From the NCBI RefSeq assembly GCF_028453695.1, contig NC_135779.1:13342831-13406830 (forward strand): a stretch of DNA of 64,000 nt, written 5' to 3'. The notes beneath the pieces are model-generated. The model was given only the letters and a program-made list of their open reading frames with translations, was not told where the DNA came from and made no database searches. The stretch is from Augochlora pura (lineage: Eukaryota > Arthropoda > Insecta > Hymenoptera > Halictidae). How positions within the stretch are numbered: position 1 is the first letter of the stretch; every line of letters starts with the position of its first letter. Made by a program: the position numbers and the translations under genes. Shown piece by piece: positions 25,201 to 40,083 of this stretch.

Positions 25201-28200
25201 AACTGTAAAATTTCCAATAAGTATTTTTACATCGAATTACATTTTGAACGCCTGTTCCGTTTAAATTGTTTGAGATTGGAATTTTTTATGGTTTCTATGT
25301 TTAAATTACTTAAAACAACATTGTACACACAACAAAAAAAGAAAGTTCGAAATTCTGTACTCCAAATTAATCCTTTCGTAGATTATAATCACTTCTCTGC
25401 ATTGAAAATTAACCCTTTTGTAGATCTTATTCACTTTTTTGCAAATTAAATTGACTTGTTTCAGTAAAATTCATATGATATTTATAAAGTGAACGAAATT
25501 TTATAAATAATTATTAATATGTACATAAACGTATACATATTTAATTTCAACCAGAGACTGGACTTTATGTTCTGTTCTCATTACGGTATATTATTATTAT
25601 TTTATTAATTTTACCTCTACTAGTCTAATATTATCATTGTACTTATTTATTCTGTGGTCACTGTTTTTCTATTTCCTTTCTTGTAATTTTGTTCAATACT
25701 CATATATATGAGCCGTTTAAAGCAAAAGTGGTGCAAAGTTAATTTTTTACTAGGTTGATTTAATACCACCCTTTTGTAAGCTTGACCCTTATTTCATTTC
25801 CTATAAAAGTTATACAGGTATATTTCTATTAGTTCCTCATTGATCCAATCAAATAGCGTAGGGAACTTTTAATTCATGTTTCATTATCAACAAATTAATT
25901 TGTTTGACCTACTCCATTCCTACTTTCTACGGTTTATTTGTGCTTTTCACATTTATGCAGTCTTCTATTTTCTGTCCTGTCTTTATCACATAGTTAGGTC
26001 TCATCGCTTTGTATTTAGATTGATGACCACTAATTCCACCACCAGCGCCCACAGGGTAGATGCTTGTAAACGAGTGAATGTCGGTTTCATTGCCGCATCA
26101 AGACTCACGGAATTGGTAAAGTACGTTAATATTAGTTACCTCGTAATTTAGTAAATTATTCGGTGCACTTCGAGCTGCATAAGTGCACCGTTGTGAGTAC
26201 TAGCTATTGGAATCTCGAAAGATGTCAATTGGATAAACGAATTGAACTCGGTATAGTAATATTAAAGTTTAGTTTATTTTAGTTGTAGAAAAAAATCTCA
26301 GGTATTCCTCATTGCCGGATTGTTAGACATTTTTTCGGACACCCTGTATTACCAAAAAGAATTGGGCCTTTAAACTGTTTCAGTGTTAAGTTGTTTCACA
26401 GAATCTGAATTCCGTCCTCTCGGTTGTAATGCACTGAAAAATGCGGGAAAATCAGAATTAACGACTTCAGCTGGATTTTAAGCCCACTATACACACGATA
26501 ATAGATTCTAGGATACTAGAGGTCTACTGAGAAATCGTGGCATTTTTTTTAAACTACCTACATCAATCTGAATATGGCGGCGCGGATAGAAACACGTAGT
26601 CCCAATGTCTAGTTTCTTGGAATTGTTGTATGATCAATTATAGTGGTTCAGAAAAAAGATTCTGTGAGTACCAAAATGAGCGTACCTATCATATTTTTAT
26701 AATAGGAACAGATTATCACAATAGTGGTTTCAGAATTCTTTTTAAATTTTCAGTTTGGTACCGACACAGTTAAAATGATAAATAATAAAATGTTTAAAGA
26801 AAAAAAATATAATGAATAAAATGTTGCGCTAAGTATATTATTCTCTCTTTAAGCTATTAGGTATTTGTTACCGTTTATTTGATTACGTCTATCTTGTTGA
26901 TTATACCTAATATTGTTGAGCCTTGTTGGAAAAGAAAAGTTATATAATATTAAAAGTTCTATTTTTCTCATTTTTGTAGATGTGTGATTCCATTTTTCGA
27001 AAAAATGTTTGCTTCGATTTATGGTATAAATACGATGTAACTTCTATTTGCACTATTTTTTGATATTATCTGTTGTTTGCAATTTATAAGTATTCATGTA
27101 GAAGGACCAATTCAGAAAAAAGAGTTGATTTCTGTTTAATTTAAGAAACACAGCACGAAATACAGCTAACTTCTTAGATAGATTTAATGAACATTTATGC
27201 AAACTTTTATCACGATCGATTTGCATTAGTCACCGAGATTTCCCTGTAAAACCGCTCGACTAAACCCTTCTGTTTTTTAAGCAAATAGTAATGGCCGATG
27301 AGCTCACTTACATTATGTTAAGTCAAACGAATCACTATTACCCACTTTAATCTTCATCCAACAAAAGCCATGCTGTACGTTTGATAGGACTCGAACACTA
27401 TCGCTATACCGAGAATAGCACTAAGTTCCCCTGTGATAACAGTTCGTCCGTTTCATGTGAAACTCGTATTGATATGGTCGTTACAATTCATATTAGCGAT
27501 ATTTCCGGCACGAACGATGTTGCAATTAACTGTTTTATCAACAGAAATAGAGAGTAGGGAATGAATTGAAATGTAGAAAACAGCTTCTCTTCGAGAATAG
27601 AATACGGTTTAGTGGATGTTCCAATAAGATCATTATCGAATGTCTAAAAAAAATATTTGCAACTCATTTGCGTAAATATTTTAGAATTAGACAGTGATTA
27701 GAATCAACGCTTGCACGGAGTTCCAACAAACTAAAGGTACTATAGGAACTCAGTCAGATTGTATTTGTATGATTAGGTATTATCGACCTTTTCAATCTTA
27801 GGGGTTTGTATAATAAAAATTAGCTAGAGTAGTTTACCGTTTGATAGAAAAACATGTAAGTCTATTTGATACAATAAAATGTACACTGGTTCTGAAAATT
27901 TTCAGAAACGAAGCGATCATGCTTAAATTCTGATGTTATATGCAGAATGCACGGTGGCACCGATAATTGAAATCGTTCGACAAAAGCATCAGGCTTCCCG
28001 GAAAAGTGCATTCATGAATTTGAATTACAGCTCTCCATATGACAATAATGAATGCGGTGATGGCGTAATGCTTCTACAGGGGATAGTCGCTTTAGCAGAG
28101 CATGAACAAGTTATTATAAGTACATTACATTAAAATCTTACACTATAGAGTAGATTGTCGGATGCGATGCAAAGAAATGTACGGAATAATGTAAATGTAT

Positions 28201-31200
28201 ATTGAGTTTTTTTGTACGTTTGAATTACAATCTCGTTCGTAATGAACAATTATGAATTTTGGTTGTTTAGATATGTTGGACGAATACGTGGGAACTTACT
28301 AATTTCCAAAAGAGGATATTCTAAATATTGTATACAGTATATTATAGAATATTTTACATGGTATCTTCTAATATTGTCACGAAGTATATTATAAATATAG
28401 AATGAGCAGAAATCGCCGAAAGCTTCAGTTGGTTCCATGAAGTAAATTATCTCCTATTAAAATTGTCCTTCAACAACTTTAATGGATGTTAGGCAACATA
28501 TTTATATACAGAGTGATCCACAGCAACTTGCAAAATATTCATTGGACAACAAATTTTTAATACAGAAGTTGGGTCGTTTAGAGGGACATAATAAGTATTT
28601 TTGTTGACCTGCAGAAAGCCGTAAGAAGGTTCAATCTCCAACTTGATATTATATGAAGAAAATATTAAAAAGACAAAGCGAAATTACTCGTTAACTAGGT
28701 TTATGAGCAATAAAGATCAATTATTCCTTACTTAGACTTTGATATTCTTCCATATTCTTATATAAAATATTAATAAAAATATAATGTATATACATTATCG
28801 TACATACAAAAAAAAATTCACTACATACTACACCCCTTTAAACCACACAACTTTTGTATTGAAAAATTTGTTGATCAATGCATGTTTTGGAAACTGTAGA
28901 AGATGCACAAGTTGCGTGCACCACACGATATATGTACATACATATATGTATACATACACGTATATTTCTTGTTGTGACCCTGAACCTACAGAGTTCTAAA
29001 CGCAAATGACGTAACTGACGCAAGTGTGTGTAATTTCATAACGATAGCAGGAGTGAATTTATTTAGACTTTTTACAGATTTTATTAGAATGTATGTATTA
29101 ACGCAAAAATCTATTTTTATTAGTATTTATAATCTCCAGAACACAAAAGAGCTAATAGACTACAAACTATAACAGATTTTAATTTTTCAGTTTCAATTTC
29201 ATTAATCAAATTACGTAGAATTTGTAGGTATGGCGGAGGTTGATTTTCAACACTTAACACTTCGACGGTCATACACACATGACTTCGCGAAAATTTGAAA
29301 ATATTATTAATGTCATAATTACATTATTAATACTTTGATTGCCCTGCCACCCACACATGGGTGATAAAATTATTTCTTAATTTCTTAATTTTATTAAGCA
29401 TTAGATGAGAAAATTTAAAAAATAACCACCGTCATATAACATTGTTTTTCAATTTGAATTTCAATCGAATAAGATACTTTATTTTATAAAATTCTTTTTT
29501 AAGAAACTTATTCAGTCATTTTCTGGGAAAGAGTCCTTAAAATTTCAACAACTTTCAAACAAAAAATGTGAAGACGTTCATTTTTATTGGGTCGATGAGG
29601 TTAGCGTTAGTTTCGTTTCAAACCAATGTAAATCCCCACATTTAGTCTTCACACTACGAAGAAGCTGCTGACATTGGATTATATCGTGTTCCCGGTACTA
29701 AGAAGTCCGATAAATTCTTTTATAATAGTCACGAATACGATATGCTAAGGCCGTGATATAGGCTGAGTTATCAAGTAATCATGTTCGGGAATTGGAACAA
29801 TGGACTTTCACAAAGAAATCTTAAACCCGAATCAAATTCAAATTAAAGTCCATTGTATCGACTACCACAACGTAATTATTTTATGGACCGACCGATTTTA
29901 CGACCACAAAATATCGTGTACGTAACTGTTCTCTATCGTTTATAACAGCCGAGTTACTTAGGTTGTCCCGTTTGTAGTGCATCACCCTGTGTAAATGTTC
30001 GAAAACAGGTGCAAAAAGAAAAAGTAGGAAGAGGGAAAGGCGGTCAAAAAAGAAAAGAGAACGAGCGAAGAAGGAATGAAGTGGAGGAGATCCTTCAAAG
30101 AGAAAAGTTACTTCAAATCACCTCCGGAATAGCCCCTTTTCATGTGTAATAGGAATTCTGAGAGATGATTGTTGATTTAAAAGTACCTGTTATCTCACTA
30201 CTATAAAGCTATTCGTTTCATACATCGTTCTGAATTCAAAATCATGCACCGTTTACCTTTGGTACTTTATTGTGTACTCTAATTTTCTATGGGAAGTCTT
30301 ACCAAGGAACTCTGTATTTAACTAAAACAGGGCACGTAATTAATCAGCATACAGCATGAGGATTGAGAGGGCTGCGTCTTCTAACTACCGTCGCACGTTT
30401 CGCACCCCATGATCGTTTTTTTTGACTTGGAGCATTTTAGGTGCATGTGTCCGTTGTTTTATATAATAGGGTATCCCAAAAGTAATTGACAAGTCACTGA
30501 GGTCATTTGAGATAACTCTTTCCTTATAACGAATGAAATCTATGACTTTGTTCACGATTATTAATTAAAAGCAGAGACCAATGAGAGGCGAGATTTGCTG
30601 GCACTAGGCAGCCGAACCAATGAGTGAAACTGGGCTTTGTCCGCTCGTTGGCTCGGCAGCCGAGCTCGCTTCTCATTCGTGACTATTTTTCGTCAATAAC
30701 TCGTAAACGAAGACGTGGATTGTACTTCTGCTAAGGAAAAAGTTACTTGAAATAACTTGAACAACTCTCCATTTTTCGATTGCAAGGGACTTTTGGGACA
30801 TTCTGTATATATGTGAAACATTTAGGTGATCATAGGGGAGTGAGACGTACGACGGAACCCAGGAAGCATAACTCTCGCGACCCTTATGTTGCATGCTGGT
30901 TAATTCGATGTCCTGAACTAAAACGTAATAAAAACATTTCAAAACCCCAGAAATTTACTGCCCAATACGCAAAAAGTTATTAGGATCGTTAAAAGAAGTC
31001 TTCCAATTAATTTCAAATATCAGAGTTTAGTGTGTTATTAACATATCGTTTGTAATGAATAACAAACGCTAGTCTAGACCGCCTTATACCTCGTAAGAAC
31101 ATAGAATAGAGTTATAGCTTAAAGTCGTAATAGATTCCGAAACATAAGAGTATTTGACGATAGGATGCTTACTACGAATTTAAAACATGCAAAGCAATAA

Positions 31201-34200
31201 ACGACAAAGCAAAATTACCTTCTAGCAGAATATTTCAGGTTTATATTGCCCCATTAAGTCCAAGCTTTCCTCCTGGAGAATAAAAATATATCGTGAGACA
31301 AACAAAAAAGTATCTACAGCGTGGAAGTGAAATCTTTCCTTTTCGCAGACGGACATCGTAGAAGTTACTATATTATTTATATTACTGATACGTCGGTACC
31401 AATACTGCTATCACCATTATTAAAACGATACATTAATTACTTCTAACAAAATTATTATTTATATAATTGCCAACTAATACATTGAATTAATCTAATAAAG
31501 CTTACTCCGCGCGTATAAAAAGAACAATAACTAAAAACAATTTTATAAAACCTTAATTTACCGTGCCGTTCGATCAAGTAATGTTTGATCTAGAAAATAG
31601 TACTGTAATTCGATGTAAAAGTAAAAGTTCAATGCGATAATATCGCGTACACGTATTATTGATTTATACATAATTATAGTTTCATATAGAGTGACCCACA
31701 GAAGTGTTCGTACACCTTTTAAAAAGCAATAATTTTTTAAAAACTGGACTAAACGACTTAAACCTTTTTGAATGATCAATGGACTAGTTTACTACACAAT
31801 GACAAAAATACCTTTTTTAAATATTTGTATTACTTGGAATACCAAGAAAAAAATAAAATCTCTCGTTTTCTAACTTTTTTTATCTGAGCCTATGACAAAC
31901 ATTTAAAAAATTTCTTTGCAGCAAAATACAGATTGTTGAAATCCAATTTAGAATGTATGACTTGTAATAGACTATTATTATATATACTATTATTATTATA
32001 TAAAAAGAAACTGCAGTTACCTTCGAGTTTTAGAAAACAAGATGATGATTCTAGTAATGTAAAAATAGATTTTCAGCAAAGAAATATTTTAGAAGGTGGG
32101 GTCCCACGCCTGATGCTGACGTTTTGACGAGATTTCGCACAGAGTCGAACTTGTAAAGTTGAATCTAATGATACCCTATTTTGGGTTGCAGACGGCACAT
32201 AGTTTTTACAGATTTTACAGACATTTCCGTTGAATTTGCAAGAAAAAGTTTTCCACAAAAGTTCATCAATATTCACCTTTCATCAAATTAGAATATAAAA
32301 ACTTGCAGAAAAATGTTTTTTTTCATAGAAAGTGCTAGTCACCTCGATATATTTATATTTTTGACTTAATATTCTAGTTGGTGTCGCGACGAATTCTACG
32401 GTCTACTAAACTATAGCCTTCAAACTTGAAACAACCTTGATATAATTTTGGCCATCAATCCCTGCTTCGTCAGACCGTTAACAATTTTTCGCGATGCGTA
32501 TCTTGTTGCACCATCTCATTCTGCTGCTGAGTTTAGGCTGAACGATTTGAACAATGCCATTTTTGAAAATTTTTGAATGCCCCCTTGACAAATTTATTAG
32601 TTTATGACTTGGGTACTGCTGAAAGGCTGTCTGCTGAGTTTCGCTTGAACGTTTTTAGGGGTAACATCGAAACAAGTACCAAACGAGTACAGTAAAGTCT
32701 CCTCAATTGTCTCTCAGCTTCTAAACAAAAATGGGAAATGGGGATACGATTATTTGAGCCTCGCGAATCGTTTTTATAATTGCCGATTATGAACAACTAT
32801 AAAAACGAACCGTGAGATTTGAATAATCGTATCTCTTTTCCTATAATTGTTCACTTTTGTTTGCAAGCTAAGTTATTTTGCTGAAGGTTCCACACTCAAA
32901 GGTAGTGAAGGACAATCAATTTGATAGTCCTTGACCTTATTGTCTTTTGTAATAGTGATTTATTCCTACAAGATCACAATTAGTGCTTCGAAATCGAAAA
33001 AAATTTCTAGCTGCGGCTTGAAGGCAAAGCATCAAAGAATATCGGACACCCATCACGCAGGAACTAAAAGAAGGATCTTTTCCTCCATCTAGAAAATATT
33101 TAACAATCTGAAAATAGGGGGTTCCTGAGATCATTTGAAGCAATTTTGTCCTCTGCGAAAATTCAATCCACGCTTTTGTTTACAAGTTATTAACGAAAAG
33201 CGATGACCCATGAGAGTCGAACTCTTCTGGCTCGAGACGACCGAGTCATTGAGCGGAATTGTGCAGAGTTAGCTCGATCGACTTACGTCAGATGGGCTCG
33301 GTTTTCATTGGTCATTATTTTTCGTTAATAACTAGCAAACGAAACCACGGACTGCACTTTCGCTAAGGAAAAAGTTGCTTCAAATGACCTCAGGAATCCC
33401 CCATTTCCTGATTGCGGGTGATCTTTGGGTATAATGCCCTGTATAAGCTATCTCATTATCAACGACATTATCAGGTTTCTATTTACAGAAATATGATAAA
33501 TATAGTATATGTATCAATTATCGAAACACAATTCAATAATCAACATTCTCAGCTTACACAAAATAGTTTACTACATTTACGTAGCTAGGAACCAAAAATC
33601 GAAAACACTAGTGATTAAGGTGATTAAAAGAGATTTCTCGGAGGTAGAAATTCTGAGAGATATCCAGAATTTGAACTCAGAAAACGCGGAAATCTCAAAG
33701 GTTTACAAATACCATTAAAACAGGTTAAAATTTGTCTAGCTAGCGAATTTCATAAAGACCTGAAAATTATCTGATATTTCAAAAGAAATCACTCGCGTAT
33801 CAAAAAATTAAATGGGGACACTTTAGGAAAACAAGTATTCACCAATATAGGAACTGTCAAATGCTCGATTACGCCAACATAATCTGCAAAGACTTACATA
33901 GTTCAAATCGTAAAGGATTCATACAGATCCTAATTAATATGTATCAACTACGGGCAAACGGGACACCCAGCGTCATACAGAGGTTGCTCATTCCTAAAAT
34001 TCGCAGGCAAGCTAAACAAAATGAATCTTACAAACAGAACCAATAAACGAAAAGAAAAAGTTTTAACCAGAAGAGTTATAGAATCGCTTTCGTTCGCTCG
34101 AGCACCACAGCAAAACCAAAATCCACAACATCTCCAACGATCAACAACTTCCCTAGCAACCTCGCCAATCCTCGAATAAATTCATCTAGTGATACAATAG

Positions 34201-37200
34201 ACCCAAAACCTCACTACCTAGGTACAACACAATTCCAATAAAATCAATTATTAACAAATCAGATGACAAGGATATTTATCAAGGTCGAAGGGTATTTATT
34301 ATGATCGAAATAAAGATAAACGAATTCAAAATTATATTATTACTACGAACAAAATGAACCTTTTGGGGACGGTGACACTCGACGGGCGAGCGTCGCTGTG
34401 GACGACAGGTATTGGAGCGTGCAGTAAAGAAAATATTCGTGTCGCACGTTTGCGTTACAAAAACTAAAGCTTTATTCAAATGAGACTTCATTGCTAAAAG
34501 TCTCTAATTTCATTGAGAGGCAACTAGACTTCTTAGGCTAGTATCCCCATGCGTATCGTATCGTTTAGAATGACAGACGTACGCAGCAGCAGCGCGAGAA
34601 TTGGGCGGCTATATGCCGACACGCGTCTGCAACGGTAAAAACGCTTGGGCGGCTACATATATGCCGACACCCGTCCCCAAAGGATTAATCGTTTCCCTTG
34701 CAAGGGAGATCATGAGTTACTTAAATGATCACGTTTCTTAACCCCTTGCACTACGATCTCTTTCAAAACTGCGTCAATTAGTATTCTTTCATCCTTAATA
34801 ATTTCCTTGATGAAACGAGTAGATTTTTATTTCATGATTGTCTTCATTTACTTCAATTCCCAAATTTTGACGATAGAAGATTCAAATTTTTGTTCAATTT
34901 TATAGAAACGACTGGCGGTTATATTTATTAAATTATGCTCGAAATGTTCGTCACGATTTACTCGTTGTTATAGTGTAAGGGGTTAAAAATGTCTATTTGT
35001 GAGTTCTACGATGAGGTCCGTAGAATTGTTTGAAGTGATTAAAGAAACATAATATGTACAATTGTATTTTTATAGATTGCGCGAAATGTGGCCGGAATCA
35101 CAATGTGCTACTACATTTTCAAAGTAGTAAAAATGACTCCAAGGTGGGCGAAGTTAACATTTACGGACAACTGACGGAAAATAGCTGTCTAAATCTTTTT
35201 CCCGTTGTGGATGCATTGGTATAGTGGACTAAACAGTATTACGTTTTTTTTGAATGGAAATTAGAGATCGTCAGCGGCGAAGTCTTATCTTCCATTTAAT
35301 GTAAACTCACGACATGGATTGATGATCGAGTCAGAACGAATTTTAGTCTCTCAGTGACACTACCAAATGAACCAATAAGTCTTTTATATGTATATTTTAT
35401 ACCTTACAACATCCTACACGCGATATTTAAAAGATCCAGAGAGGATGTGTTTGATAGTGACAGCAGTAGTGATGACGAATATTATCTTAAATTTGACAAG
35501 TTCGAAAAGAACGGCAGTACTTTACTGAAAGTGAAATCGTTGAAACAAGGGAAAACGTTGGCTCAAAAGTTTCAATATTTCCAGTGTTAGTGATACTGAT
35601 CAAGAACTAAATATTAACAATAATAATGAAAGTTCCAACCATGAATGGATGAATGTTACAAATAAAGACATCATTCCACGAAAAATAAAATTTACATCGG
35701 GTTCACGAAACATTGGTCTTTTTAAATTATATGGTCAAATGGTCAAATTTAAATTATACAGAACATACAGATTATTCCAAATCATTCTTTGCTGATGAAT
35801 TAATCAAGAATTATGAAGATGAAGCTAGTTGTCGAGTTAATATTTTATTAGTTGGGTCAACGATATAGGATAGTTTATTCACCAGTTTATTTAGATTTGG
35901 TACGCATGTATACGGTTTAACTACTGATATCATAAAGATGTTCAAACAAATTTTATTTTACGCAAAAGAAAGGAAATACCAAAAAGAACGCATAATAGAT
36001 ACATTAAGCTACAAGTAACAAATCCACAAAAGCCACACATGACAAATACACGGAACAATACGGTTTACAGAGAAGAAGAATATTTGACAACCGTGTCTAG
36101 TTGCTTACCACATACATATTTCAGTTTTCTTTTCTCTTTTCCTCTAATGATATATTCGTTTACTTTTGTCAATCAGAATTTCATATATCTTTCTATACCA
36201 ATTACTACATTTACGATATATGTAGATCATCTTAGAAAGTTATACATAATACTAAACCTACCGAGTAGTAAAATTGACTGATTATGCCTTGCCTCATAGA
36301 AGTAAGAAGATCAGTATTTAGATTTTCTATAGTATTTTTTATATAAATTACTTGATTCACTAATGTAATTTGTCCAATCGTTTCACAAGAAAGTATCTTT
36401 ATAATCTCTACAATTATTGTTAAACAAGAAATCTGCCATTTGGCAGTGACAAGTTCAGTGTTAAAGTACCCATCGGTCAAAAACTTAATTTTATTAATTA
36501 GTTTCTCCTAATGACCATTCGCATATCTACAGATTGACAATTAACCCCATTAAGTTCAAATTCAAACCATAGCTAGATACGCAACTAATCAGAAAATGAA
36601 TACGGCTTATAAATTCTGTAACGATGATTCGCCACACCTAGCGTAGTGATGGTCCCGAACTATGCTCAAGACTTGTTCAAATCAGCATACGCGGAAACTG
36701 TTGTTCTATATAAAATCAATATAATTTGATAATAATATTATTTAATTATTTGATGATAATACGGGACCAGTGGGAGAACTGCACAGCTGAACGCAGCTTT
36801 ATAAAATTACCGAAAGATAAGGGACTTCAGCTACAGCCATAACGGTTAGCACTGATAGATATTCTGACAATACTGTACAATAAGTGTTCAAAGTACAAAC
36901 AATTAAAAATTACACAGAGTAGAGAGAACGCTTGACTGCATTGCGGTATAGACGTCAAACCGAGCTGGCTGGTCTTCACACCTATTTCTTATACATCTGT
37001 ATTATTAAATCTACAGTTTTCCTTATTTTCTAAAGAAACATGAGCCTCTGGTTATTTTTCTCCGTAGATAGTCAAAATCCTACACGTGAAAAAGGGGTCT
37101 TGCAGAATTTTGTGTGATTGATTGAACAAGATATCTTGCACTCAAATATGGAGTAGCCGCTAAGCTGAACATGATCGTATTGGAGTAAGAGAGTTTTAAC

Positions 37201-40045
37201 TTGCCATTAATGACAGAAAAACTGTTAACGTTGTCTTCAAAATGAACGAGGTCAAGTTCTCGAATTTTCTTGATTTTACCGACCCATCGATGGATGCGAA
37301 ATCTGGAAAGTATGTCTAGTCTAGAAGATCGTCCTGTATCTTGGTGTAGAGTGTCGTTGAGCAAAAATCTCGTACTCATAACTACAGAACCGTTGAAACC
37401 GTATCCAAGCTTTATAGTTTGACTTGATATTTAACTGTATAATTCGTTTGAATAGTCTTCTTCATTTAGCACTAATCTTCGTTGGTGTCGAGAACCTCAG
37501 ACATATGCCCAAGCTCGAGATATTTCCTGAAGATAGCTTCACATTGATTTGTTAATTGAAGAACATATTGTAACTTTCACTTTAACGAAAAGAATCACTT
37601 TCTTGATCTCGATTTAGACTGATTCAATCTCAACTTGATCTTATTACATGAGGTTGTTACAGACGTATCTTTCTTCTGTGCTTTATTTGATAGTCTTTTT
37701 GAAGTTTTCCTTGTGTGCCACTTCAATTCAGAGAAATTATGATGTGGCGATAGTATGATGTTGACTTTGAGGGTGGTGATGACGTAACAATATGGTATTC
37801 ACTTATTAGAGAATCGTCAAAACTAGTAACGTTTTGCAAAGTGATTCAAATCTGCAGAGATTCCGTAATGCGTGCTCGCTATACAATTATTTATACAAGT
37901 TTGTTCCTGAGTGGTTGAGCCAAATTTTTGTAAGAAATAGAACCTAAATAGCAAATTCATTTTTTGTTTAATCATTTTAATGGATTAGAAATAATAGATT
38001 AATATTTAAAAATTTCTTTTCATCTTTATACCATTATAAATTATAACTACTTAGTTTTTCCATAAATACATAAAATTCATTGTCTATTCTTAAATCTAAA
38101 TCGTAACATTTCATCTATTAGAAGTTTAGGAATGGGATGTTCAATTATTATGTTATATTATGAGGAATCTTAAACAACTTTTTGTGCATGATAATTCCAA
38201 GAAAATTATTTGTTCGATACACGATTGAACTTGCTATGCACATTGTTCTTATTATTATTGTTTATATTATGCCATTAATCTTAAACCTAAAATTTAATTT
38301 AAATTTGAAATGTAAACATAAAGCTAAATATGAAAATTAAATTTAATGCTAACTATTCAACCTAAACTTAATGGTATATACTTTAAACCTAGTTCTAAAA
38401 CAGAATATGATATTGATTTTCGATAATAATGATTAGTCGTGCTTCTAGTTTCACATTTACCTCGATCACTCGGATGTAATAAATTAGTCCTGTTTCTGAA
38501 ACGCTGAATACCTGTGATCGGCTGTGCAGCTCATTTTCCATTCTTCAAGGTCAGTGCACTGACCTCGTAACACACATTTTAGCGTAGCAAGCGGATTTCT
38601 AACTAAATAGGTAAAATTTCTATTAATTCCCTATTAATTTTCTTGTAAAAGCCGTCAACTTGGTACAAAGCGAATACTAGGCAAATCATACATCTCTACA
38701 TAGTACCAAAGTTTGTAAGCCGTATACGCTCTTCGAGTGATATATAAACAATTACATATTTTATATATATTAATACATAAAACTTTATTAACCCTAAGAA
38801 AATACAGCATTACTTCAATGCCAAAGTTAACAGATAAAGTATGAGTCTTGTGTGGATGGAGGTTGGGCATAATTTCTATTGAAACAACATGAGATTCTGT
38901 AAATAACGACCAAACGAGTGTATAAACGACTTCATTGATCGATTTTTAATTGTACAAGACGAATTAAACATCGTGGTATACTTGTAATGAACAATCTCAT
39001 GTACCTACCAATCAATAAAAGCTACTGACGTTTGTTTTTCTATTAGAATACCAAAAATTCATTTAGAGTTTTCTCTGTTTTTATTATAATGCCTGATTAA
39101 AAAAATCTATTTAATCATTTCCTTCAAAAGAGTCTTTATTTACAACTTCTAAGAATTTTACAATCTCCAAATGTGAAACCGATTAAAATTATCGGCGTAG
39201 TAGGTTTAGTATTAAGGAATCGGATATGCAACAAGACAGGCATCGATGCTTGTAAAAAAATGTTCGATTAGTAAAACTGCAATATTTATTAATGCAACAC
39301 TTTCAAATGCTTAATAAAAAATTATAATACATGCATTACCATGCATGTTTTTTAGCTTAGAACATCGCCACCATTACGGTACAATTTATGCGAAGATATT
39401 GTAAATGGCATATTATTGTAATACTGATTTAAATTTATAAGTCGATGGGATTTAAGATATATTTTTATTGTTTTGTATCATTTTATTTAAAAAGAAAACA
39501 CGTCTTAATTCTATCATGTAGACATTTAACTCCGACATCCAAAATATTTTCATTGATTGTAAGTAAGAAAAAAAATTCGTGTAATTTAAATGGTATTAAA
39601 TGGCCAACATCCCATAGGATTCGTTTTTTTCATAGCTTTTTTATTCGCTTTTGCATTCTTCAATGACATTTGAAAATCATATCATAATACAATACGAAAA
39701 TGTATGTAATTATTTATGACGTTCAAAACAGAATCTGCTATATATCAATGTAATACCAATATAATATCGGTATAAAATCCTGATCTTAAACAAGTGGAAA
39801 CGCTATAAAATTCCAGAAAATTCTACTGTTTTTTCGACAAGATTAATAAAGAAACATCTATCCTAATTAAATACAAATGTAACAGATGAGCCTCAGTAAT
39901 TGCAGGGTAAGGAGTGTCACAGGTAGTGCTCAACTGTTTAAGTCGAGCAAGCTCCAGTTACATCCGGCTTGAAATCGATTCAGCTTGAATTGGACCGATC
40001 ATTCAAACAAGCTGATGTAAAATTTTAGAGGCTTCGCGGGTATTT

Positions 40046-40083
<38 letters not shown>

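Larger units (their letters stand above)
25003..30460. other. Proximal part of the large MICAL-like intron
   Basis: I see no exon here. The stretch holds a tandem motif of about 41 bp (25362-25450), a perfect cgggtatc/gatacccg palindrome (25142-25159), a perfect 10-bp-stem hairpin (26161-26190) and fragments with transposon-end-like sequence such as caccctgtatt near 26340. The short open frames look like noise. Confidence 0.5.

Noticed and set aside
27380..27420. Sequence ggactcgaac resembling a tRNA T-arm on the minus strand
   Set aside because: The loop and stem sizes are wrong, and no acceptor, D or anticodon arms could be formed around it.
29255..29370. Possible further TTAA-type element (cttaacacttcgacggtc and attaatactttgattgccc)
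   Set aside because: The two ends are in direct rather than inverted orientation and no right terminus was found.
37080..37379. 99-codon minus-strand open frame
   Set aside because: No recognisable domain, no partner exons with matching phase, and it lies in a transposon-rich intron.
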